From NCBI GenBank assembly GCA_050741915.1, contig JBOGEX010000015.1, forward strand, positions 1-64,000: a DNA stretch of 64,000 nt. The letters are read 5' to 3'. The notes under the pieces are model-generated. The model was not told where the DNA came from. It did not search any database and worked only from the letters and a program-made list of their open reading frames with translations. This document shows, one piece after another, positions 53,139 to 61,300 of the stretch. The translations under genes and the position numbers were made by a program. Positions within the stretch are counted from its first letter, which is position 1; each line of letters starts with the position of its first letter. The DNA comes from JACCTH01 sp050741915 (lineage in GTDB: Bacteria > Actinomycetota > Acidimicrobiia > Spongiisociales > ZC4RG35).

Positions 53139-53633
53139 ATGCAGGCGGCGGAAGTTCAACTGCTTTTCGACCATCTCTACTGGATGCGGGACCAGGTCCT
53201 CGGAGCTGCCTCCGAGGCAGGAAAGACGTTCGTCGAGGAAGAACCGGTAACGATTCGCGACCTGCGCACCACTCTCGTTCATGAGCTCGACGTCGAGTGG
53301 AGCTGGCGGCTACGCCTGCAAGGGAGTCCCCCCGACTCCTGGGGTCCGGAAGCTGAGCTCAAGGCCTCCAACTTTCCCGATCTGGTGTCATTGATCAGCG
53401 CCTGGCGCGAGGACGAGACCGAAATGAGAGGGTGGCTCGAGAAGTTGTCCGATGGGGAGGTAAACGAACCCTGGGAGATGGAGAAGTCGGGCGGGCTCCC
53501 ACTTTGGTATTTCCTCCTCCACATCTACGGTCATGCGATCCAGCAGTTCAGCGATGCTGCCACGCTGCTGACCAAGGCCGGTCATTCACCCGGCGAGCTG
53601 GAGTTTCTCGAGTTCGCCGATCCCCGCCAGTAA
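53139..53633 (+). CDS. DinB-family protein
   Basis: A 164-residue four-helix protein of the DinB/YfiT-like family. It begins MQAAEVQLLFDHLYWMRD, with the expected His ligands in VHELDVEWSW and YGHAIQQFSDAATL. Members bind a divalent metal, and some are thiol transferases. It lies just upstream of the DUF1697 gene in the same direction. Confidence 0.8.
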   Translation: MQAAEVQLLFDHLYWMRDQVLGAASEAGKTFVEEEPVTIRDLRTTLVHELDVEWSWRLRLQGSPPDSWGPEAELKASNFPDLVSLISAWREDETEMRGWLEKLSDGEVNEPWEMEKSGGLPLWYFLLHIYGHAIQQFSDAATLLTKAGHSPGELEFLEFADPRQ

Positions 53634-53640
53634 ACGGCCA

Positions 53641-54174
53641 GTGATTTATGTGGCCCTGCTCCGGGGGATCAACGTCGGTGGCAAGAACAAGGTGGAGATG
53701 CCTCGTCTCAAGGCGACCTTTGAGACGGCAGGGATGAAAGACGTCACCACCTATATCAACTCCGGAAACGTCGTCTTCCGCGACGACCGGCGCCAGGCCG
53801 CCACCATCACCAAGGTGCTGGAAGAGGCGATCGAGCGGGATTTCGGGTTCTCGATCAAGGTGCTGATTCGGGATCAGCCGACGATCAAGAAACTGATCAA
53901 GGCCCTCCCCGACGCCTGGAGCAACGACTCGAGAATGAGATGCGACGTGATGTTTCTCTGGGAAGCCTTCGACAGAAAAGACGTCCTGAAGGAACTGAGC
54001 TGGAAGCCCGAGATCGAGGACGTGGTCTATGTCCCCGGTGCGGTGATTTGGAGAATCGATCGTGCCAACGTCGCCCGGAGCGGAATGACCAAGATCATTG
54101 GAACCGATCTCTACCGGGGAGTAACAATCCGCAACTGCAACACGGTTCGTAAGTTGGCGCAGTTGATGGACTGA
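53641..54174 (+). CDS. DUF1697 protein
   Basis: A 177-residue protein starting at GTG 53641. IYVALLRGINVGGKNKVEM and TYINSGNVVF are the DUF1697 signature, and the C-terminal TIRNCNTVRKLAQL also fits. The family is widespread and its function is unknown. It is 7 bp after dinB. The region 54175-54425 contains no gene. Confidence 0.82.
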   Translation: MIYVALLRGINVGGKNKVEMPRLKATFETAGMKDVTTYINSGNVVFRDDRRQAATITKVLEEAIERDFGFSIKVLIRDQPTIKKLIKALPDAWSNDSRMRCDVMFLWEAFDRKDVLKELSWKPEIEDVVYVPGAVIWRIDRANVARSGMTKIIGTDLYRGVTIRNCNTVRKLAQLMD

Positions 54175-54425
54175 CTTACCCGAGCCGATGGAAGCGGCCA
54201 TGTATAAGGCTACGGAGCCGTGAATCTCGACATCGACAGATTCGAATGACCTTTGCATGATCTCGATCAAACCTTCTTGGGAATCTCCCAGATTGTCGAA
54301 CGCAGGGCCTTCATGACATCAGCTTCGACGGTGACCACAGACCTCGCCAGCCGGCCGGTTGCCTACTCGAGAACCGTCGCATCACTTGTGGCCCAGTCAT
54401 AACAACTAGCGACCACAGCTGGCGA

Positions 54426-54453
54426 TTGACATATTCCGATATAGGTATATAAT
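54426..54453 (+). promoter_or_regulatory. Consensus sigma-70 promoter, leaderless start
   Basis: TTGACA (54426-54431) and TATAAT (54448-54453) are both perfect, with a 16-bp spacer. The next gene's ATG begins six bases after the -10 box, near the predicted transcription start, so translation is probably leaderless. The AT-rich near-palindrome ATATTCCGATATAGGTATAT within the promoter is a likely ArsR operator. Confidence 0.8.
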
Positions 54454-54459
54454 TGCAGC

Positions 54460-54816
54460 ATGGCAAGAGCAGCGACGACCACCGATGCGTTCAACGCCGT
54501 GGCGGAGCCCCGGCGGCGGCAGATCCTGGACGTCCTCGCCGGCGGGGAGCGCCCGGTGAACGATCTGGTCTCAGAGCTTGGCCTGGCCCAGCCGCAGGTG
54601 TCCAAGCACCTCAAGGTTCTCCGGGAGGTGGGTCTGGTGGAAGTACGGGACGAAGGACGGCAAAGGGTGTACCGGCTCAACGGCCGGCCGCTCCAACCAA
54701 TTCACGACTGGGTCAGGGAGTACGAACGGACCTGGAGCGAACGCTTCGACTCGTTGGACGAACTGTTGGAAGAACTCAAGGAAAAGGAGGAAGGAGATGG
54801 GAACAGTGGCCAGTAG
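54460..54816 (+). CDS. ArsR-family winged-helix repressor
   Basis: A 118-residue regulator (FNAVAEPRRRQILDVLAGG; QPQVSKHLKVLREVGLVEV as recognition helix; EGRQRVYRLN wing) with an acidic C-terminal helix (LDELLEELKEKEEGD). It lacks the metal-binding Cys of classic ArsR. It is expressed from the strong promoter just upstream, presumably autorepressed, and overlaps the following SRPBCC gene by 20 bases. Confidence 0.85.
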   Translation: MARAATTTDAFNAVAEPRRRQILDVLAGGERPVNDLVSELGLAQPQVSKHLKVLREVGLVEVRDEGRQRVYRLNGRPLQPIHDWVREYERTWSERFDSLDELLEELKEKEEGDGNSGQ

Positions 54817-55294
54817 CGGAACAGCGGTGGTGACGCTTCCGTCGGATACAGAGATCAAGATCACAAGGGAGTTCGATGCGCCGAAGCACCTGGTCTACAA
54901 GGCTCTCACGACGCCTGAGCTGATCAAGCGCTGGTGGTCGTCCAAAAGAGGCGAGGTCACCCTCGCCGAGGTCGACCTGCGAGTGGGCGGCAAGTGGCGC
55001 TACGTGATGGTGACCGAAGGTGGATTTGAGGTCGGCTTCCACGGTGAGTATCGGGAACTCGTCCCGAACGAACTCATCGTCAACACCGAGGTCTATGAAG
55101 GAATACCGAACGGCGAGGCGAACGCAGCGGTAAACAAGTACAAGTTGGTGGAGCAGGACGGCCGCACCACCCTCACCGTGTTGACCACGATGCCGACCAA
55201 GGAAGGTCGCGACATGATTCTCGAGTCGGGCATGGAAGCCGGCATGCAGGACGCCTACGACCTACTGGAGGAAGTGGCGATCTCGCTCAAGTAG
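54797..55294 (+). CDS. SRPBCC (AHSA1-type) domain protein
   Basis: A 165-residue protein. ATG 54797 follows AAGGAGG inside the arsR gene. Typical text is TREFDAPKHLVYKALTTPELIKRWW, VDLRVGGKWRYVM and the late LTVLTTMPTKEGRDMILESG. It has a ligand-pocket fold. With the upstream ArsR it repeats the arrangement found at 50.6-51.4 kb, though the two pairs are clearly diverged. Confidence 0.83.
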   Translation: MGTVASSGTAVVTLPSDTEIKITREFDAPKHLVYKALTTPELIKRWWSSKRGEVTLAEVDLRVGGKWRYVMVTEGGFEVGFHGEYRELVPNELIVNTEVYEGIPNGEANAAVNKYKLVEQDGRTTLTVLTTMPTKEGRDMILESGMEAGMQDAYDLLEEVAISLK

Positions 55295-55311
55295 CTTGGA
55301 TCCCGATTTTT

Positions 55312-55350
55312 CTGGGCTGGAACCGCTGTTCTACAACGGTCTCAGCCCAG
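55312..55350. terminator. Inverted repeat between convergent genes
   Basis: CTGGGCT and AGCCCAG, with inner ACCG/CGGT, enclose a short loop between the rightward SRPBCC gene and the leftward nrdJ stop. It is placed where a bidirectional terminator is expected, but no convincing T-run follows on either strand. Confidence 0.4.
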
Positions 55351-55364
55351 AGATTTCCGCCGCC

Positions 55365-58300
55365 CTAGCTGCAGCCCAGCGAGTTGCCGCAGTTGAGGCA
55401 CTTGTAACAAGAGCCGTTGCGGATGGTGATGTGGCCGCAGACGTCACAGAGGGGCGCGTCGCCCATCATGTCGCTCAAGGCTGTTTGCATCGCCCTAGTG
55501 CCGGCGTCCGGAGCACTGGCCGCAGCCACCCTCGCCACCGCTTCGGCTTTGGTCGCCACCGGTCCTTGGTCGAGAAACGTCACCGCCGAGGCGACCGCAG
55601 TCACATCTTGGTCGGCGACGGCGTCGGTGAGGTCGAGCTGGACTCCCGCATCGAGGGCGAGTCCCTTCTTTGGTTCGGGAAGATCGCCGTCTCGATTCGG
55701 TGGCACTTGCGCCAACTCGTCTCTCTGCAGGTACTCCACGGCCAGCGCCCGGAAGACGTAGTCGACGATCGAGTTGGCCATCTTGATGTTGGGATGGCCC
55801 TCGACCAGACCACGGGGTTCGAACGTCTGGAATGTGAAGGTGTCGACGAACTCCTCGAGCGGCACCCCGAACTGGAGGCCCTTGCTCACGGCGATGGCAA
55901 AGCAGGAGAGGATTCCCCGCAGGGTCGCCCCCTCCTTGGCCAGGTCGATGAAAACCTCGCCCAGGGTGCCGTCGTCGTACTCACCGGTGCGGAGGTAGAC
56001 CTTGTGCCCTCCGATCCGTGCCTCCTGTGTGTAACCGCCGCGGCGGCCGGGGAGGACGAAGCGGGGCGGATGCATCCCCTGGCTGTAGGCCTGCGTAGGT
56101 GACATCCCCATCGGGATCTTCCCCCAAAGGATCTGCTTGTCGATCTCGTGCGCTCTCGTGACTTCCTCTGGCTCGTCCTCGGGTTGAGCGTCATCCGAAC
56201 CCGCCGACAATGGCTGACTAGCCTTCGACCCGTCCCGATAGAGGGCCATGCACTTGACGCCGAGTTCGTAAGAAAGCAGGTAGCTCTCCTCGATATCTTC
56301 GATGGTCGCCTCGTTGGGCATGTTGATCGTCTTTGAGGCCGCCCCGCTCAAGAACGGCTGGGTAGCCGCCAGCATCCTGATGTGGCCGGTGTGGTGGATG
56401 AGGCGGGAGCCGTTGCGACCGTTGCGGTTGGCGGTGTCGAAGACGGCCAGATGCTCATCACGCAGTTGAGGAGCGCCTTCGATCGTCTGCTGGCCGCACA
56501 CCCACTCGGTTGCCTCCCTGACCTCACGATTGGAGAAGCCAAGCGATCGGAGCAGGTCGAATTCGAAAGTGGCGTATTCGTGAAGCTCGAAGCCGAGACG
56601 AAGCATCGCCTCCTCGCCCAAGACGAAGGGGTTGAAAGCGTGCTTCAACTCGAACACCGCCGGGAGCGCCTTCTCGATCTTTGCCAGGTCTTCTTCGTTG
56701 AAGCCCTTGGCCATGAGCGACTCCCGATTGATGTGCGGGGCGCCTTGAAGCGAGCTGGCGCCGACGATGAAACGCACGATCTCTTCAATCTGATCCTCGC
56801 CGTACAGGAGGTTGCGCAGGGCAGGCGCCACTGACTGGTTGACGATCTTGAAGTACCCACCGCCAGCGAGCTTCTTGAACTTGACCAGAGCGAAGTCAGG
56901 CTCGACCCCGGTGGTATCGCAATCCATCTGTAGTCCAATGGTGTTGTGGGAGACGAATCCATTGGCGACATAGGTGACGTTGGCGGGCACCGAGAGATCG
57001 AACGTCGGTTGCTCTTCTCCCAAAGCGGCGTTCACGACCTCGTCAAAGATAAAGTCCGCCTGGGTGTGACTGGCATCGACTGACACGATCCAACCTGCTG
57101 ACGAGTCCCGCAGGTGGGACGGCCGCCCGATTGCCAGTTCAACGTTCTGCAGATCGCGGGCGAGCCGCTCTGCGATCGATACTCCAATGAGGTGCGACGC
57201 AAACGCTTTGTAGATCTCGGGGTTGTTGCTGGCGAGAATCTCGTCTGGAACACTTCCCTCGCCGGCGAAGGCCGCCAGCGCTCTGAGACGGGGCTTCGCC
57301 AAGAGGTTCAGCGTGACTCCGACTTCGCCCGTTGTTGGCACCTCTTCGCCGAACACCCTCTTGAGGAGCAATGCCACCTCAGTCGGGTTCGACCCCCCGA
57401 TGCGAAGAGTTTCCTTCTCGACCGTCCCGAAACCGACGACGATCCCAATCAGCTCGGCCACATCGGCAGTGACCTCTCCTATGTCGGAGAGGCGGACTAC
57501 TCGCTCGTCGCCAACCAACTGCCCCAATTGCAAGGGCACGAGATCTGCCTTCTGAATCTCCCCGAAGCGCTTCCAGACCCATGAGCCATCAGACCCGACC
57601 ACCTTGATCCGGTGCGTCGGCGTACCATGGACTCGATAACCGCGTCTGGTGGTGACCGTGACCACCGGCTCCACGCCGTTGATATAGAAGTGACTGGCAT
57701 TCTGGGGACCTTGGTCCGTGCCGACTTTGACGCCGAGGTCCTGCCACTGCTTTCCCTGCGCGTCGCCCAGCGAGCTGAGGCGGGTCAGACCCAGCTCGGT
57801 GGGAACGAGCGAGTCGCCGACCAGGCAGCCGGTGGGGGCGATGACAGAGACCTGGGCATTGCGGAAGCCGTGTCGTTCCCCCATGTCGAGGGCCAAGTCC
57901 CAGGACTGGCGGGCGGCGGTGAGAAGGTTTCCCGGACTGAGGTCGGGATTGATCCCCATTACGTAGTGCGATAACCCCTCGTATTCCTGCTGAGCACTGT
58001 CATACGTTGCCCGCCGGTGGTTACGAATCACCCGCAGCATCGCCTCGCGGTTCTCGGCGAAACGGGGAAAGGCACCAACCGAGGCCGCCAGTTCAGCCGA
58101 AGTGGCGTAGGCGTAGCCGGTCAAGACAGCGGTGATCGCAGCGGACACCGCTCGCCCGGCGTCGGAGTCATAGGGCAAACCCATCCGCATCAAGAGCGTG
58201 CCCAAGTTGGCGTATCCGAGCCCAAGCGTTCGGTAGTCATATGAGCCTTGAGCGATCTCGCGCGAGGGGAAGTGCGCCATCGTCACCGAGATCTCGAGGG

Positions 58301-61300
58301 CGATGGTCCAAATTCGGATGGCGTGCTCGTAAGCCTCGGTATCAAAGACACCGGTCTTGTCGTCGTAGAACTTGATCAGATTGATCGAAGCGAGATTGCA
58401 CGCGGTGTCATCAATAAAAACGTACTCCGAACAATTGCTCACAATTACAGATTCCGCCAAGTAGGAATGGTTTCTGGGTTCGGTCAGGTTGAAGGTTGTC
58501 TCCCAACCATCCTCGGAGCGAGACCGGAGCTTGACCCAGTGGCGAGTCGAATAGCGAATTGACTCAGCAAGCATCCTGCTGAGTAGGTCGCCCTTGTGCG
58601 AGAGGAATCCTATTGATAAGGCGAACTTCTCAAGATCGGTTCCCATTACCCGAAGATCGTGTGCTCGCTGTCCCGAGTACGAGCGTTCCTCGCCGGACTT
58701 GGTTACGTAGACGAATGCGCCAGGCTGCGACTCCCTGTACACGTATATCGAGCCGTGTACACCAAAAGAATCGAGGAGCTGTTGCACTCCGCGGAGGAGT
58801 CCGAGCGAAATACTCCCAAGGCCAACGTAGCGAGTAGTCGAGCCGTTGCGAACACAGCCGTCAGCGTCGTAGAGGCCACGCAAGAAGGATGCGACAATGG
58901 CCTTCGGTGCTTCGAAGATCGCCCAAGGAACCTTCTTCGTCCCAGCCCTGCCCCGACCCACGCCCAGCGCCTCTAGATAGTTCATGAAAGCGTGTCGACC
59001 GAGTCGAAGTTGGTAAGTACCGTTTCCCATCTTCGTTGGCTTGGGAGCAACCCCACCGTTGATCTCAGTCAGCAGCCGGAGATGTTGAGGCATCACAGAG
59101 GTCTGCTCAGCCTCGGTTCCATAAACTGTCACCGCTGTGTCGTCGGTCAGGCTGCCATCGCCGATCAGCCACCCGAGGTAATGAGCAAACTCTTCGGTCC
59201 ACTTTTCAGGAAGAACGACGGCGTTCTTGCGCGAGGACCAACTCTGGAAAGCGCGAGGATCGCTGGGAATCGGGATGGTCCAACTCGCCATTCCAAAGTC
59301 GATGTCGTGATCGAGTAACCGAACTTGATCCGTGTCCGATAGCTCGTCGGCTCGAACCCACCCGCGGTTGGCGGTCCACAGGCGGTGGTTGGGAGTCAGG
59401 CGTAGAACTCGACCATCGGAGAACTCGAGCCGCAGAATCTGATTCTTACCGGTGATCATGAACTGAGTCGGCGTGGTCAGACTGACCGTCTCTGCCGGAG
59501 TTCCACCTGTCGCGTCGTGGGTGTAGACCTGGAAGCTTTCGCCCTCAGTGACCCGACTGACCAAATCTCTGAACTGGATTAGACCTTTGTCGGTCGCGAT
59601 CCGGGTATCACCAGGAAAACATGGGTTAGTGGCTCTGATCTTTCCGCCCGCCGGAGAGGTGTGCCACTCGTTGATGATCGTGTCGAACTGCACTCCGGGA
59701 TCGGCGCAGGCCCAGGCGGCCTCGGCCACCTTGCGCCACAAGTCGCGGGCTTTGAGCGTCTTGCGAACCTTGCCCGACGTCCGCTCGCGCAGCTCCCAAT
59801 CACCGTCACTGCGTACCGCTTCGATGAACTCGTTGGGAACCCGCACCGAGTTGTTCGAGTTCTGACCCGACACCGTGGCGTACGCCTCGCCGTTGAAATC
59901 GGCCGGATAGCCACCGTGCTGGATGAGGACGCGAGCCTTGCCCTCCTCGTGCTTCTTCCAATCGATGAATTCTTCGACGTCGGGATGGTCGAGATCGAGG
60001 ATCACCATTTTGGCTGCCCTACGCGTGGTGCCACCCGAGTTGTGCGTCACAAGACCATGGACGCTGTACTCATGAACGCCCTGGATAGTGAGATCGAAGA
60101 CTGGTCCTTCCCCGGCGGGAGCAACACTGAGCTGCTGATAAGCGACATTGCCCAACGCAAAGCGATCGACCACCGAACCGGCCAACTCCTCAGGAAAACG
60201 GGCCATCAGGGCCGAAGCTCGCAAGAGACTGAGGGACCGGGGCCGGGCATAACGGCAATAGGGAGCCAGCGCCCTTCTCAGGGAAGGCGACGCTTTCTGC
60301 CAAAGCTGATTCATCTCGCCGGCGATGTGGGGCAGGATCCATTGGGTTTCGTAGGGACTATCGGTCTTGCGAATGACGGCCGCGTCCAGCTTGGCCGACT
60401 TCCTCTCTGAGATGAAGCCCACCAACTTGGCGAATCGTCGTACGCCTTCGCCTCCCACCACCCTGACGAGATGAATTGGGAGAATGCCTTTGGCGCTAGT
60501 TCTGATGTCCTGTCGCTTGACAGTCGAGGGGATACCAATTCCCAGCAGCAGCCGATGAACGTCGCGGGCCATCTGGCGACTGACGGTGGATAGCACGGGA
60601 TAACCGTTATCGATGTGCCCGTCCGCTTCGAAAAGCCCGCTCAAAAACGCAGCCCGCACTGCAGCCGGCGATGACTTCACCAGATCCGGAATCGAGGTTT
60701 CGGTCGCTCTGCCCTTTCTCAAACCATTGGCATCGAGAAAGCGGATGACCTGTGATGAGGAGAACCGGACCGAAGCGGAGGCATCGCTTCGACCGTCCGC
60801 CCGGCGGTTGATGAAGATGTGGATTTTCGATCCGAACACCCCCTTTGAGATCGTGACGTACCGATCGAGCAGCTCAGGATCTTCATCCCCGATCTGAATC
60901 GCCAAAAACTTGGCGCTGGGGATGCTGGTGATCGAGCCATCGCCTGACATCCAGCCCAACCAAAGCGCAAATCCCTCGTCAAGGACGGTCGGCAACTCAT
61001 GCTCGATCTCGTTGTGATGGCCGAGGGCGATCGGCTTGAGTGCCTGGGCGGTGCCAAGACCCAACCCGGAGAGATCGACCAGTGCGTAGTCCTCATCGGT
61101 CAGGTCTTTGGCTTCCTTCCATCCCTCACCCGCAGCGTTACGGACCCAGAAGCGGTGTTCGGGGGTGCAGAGCATCTCGTCGCCGAGAGCCGTGGTAATT
61201 CTCACTAAAGGCTGGACACCGTTGTCATGGACGGCGTCGATTTTCCGGGGGCCAAACCGGGTCATGACTCGTTGGCCGGGCGCAAGATCCTTGATCCGGA

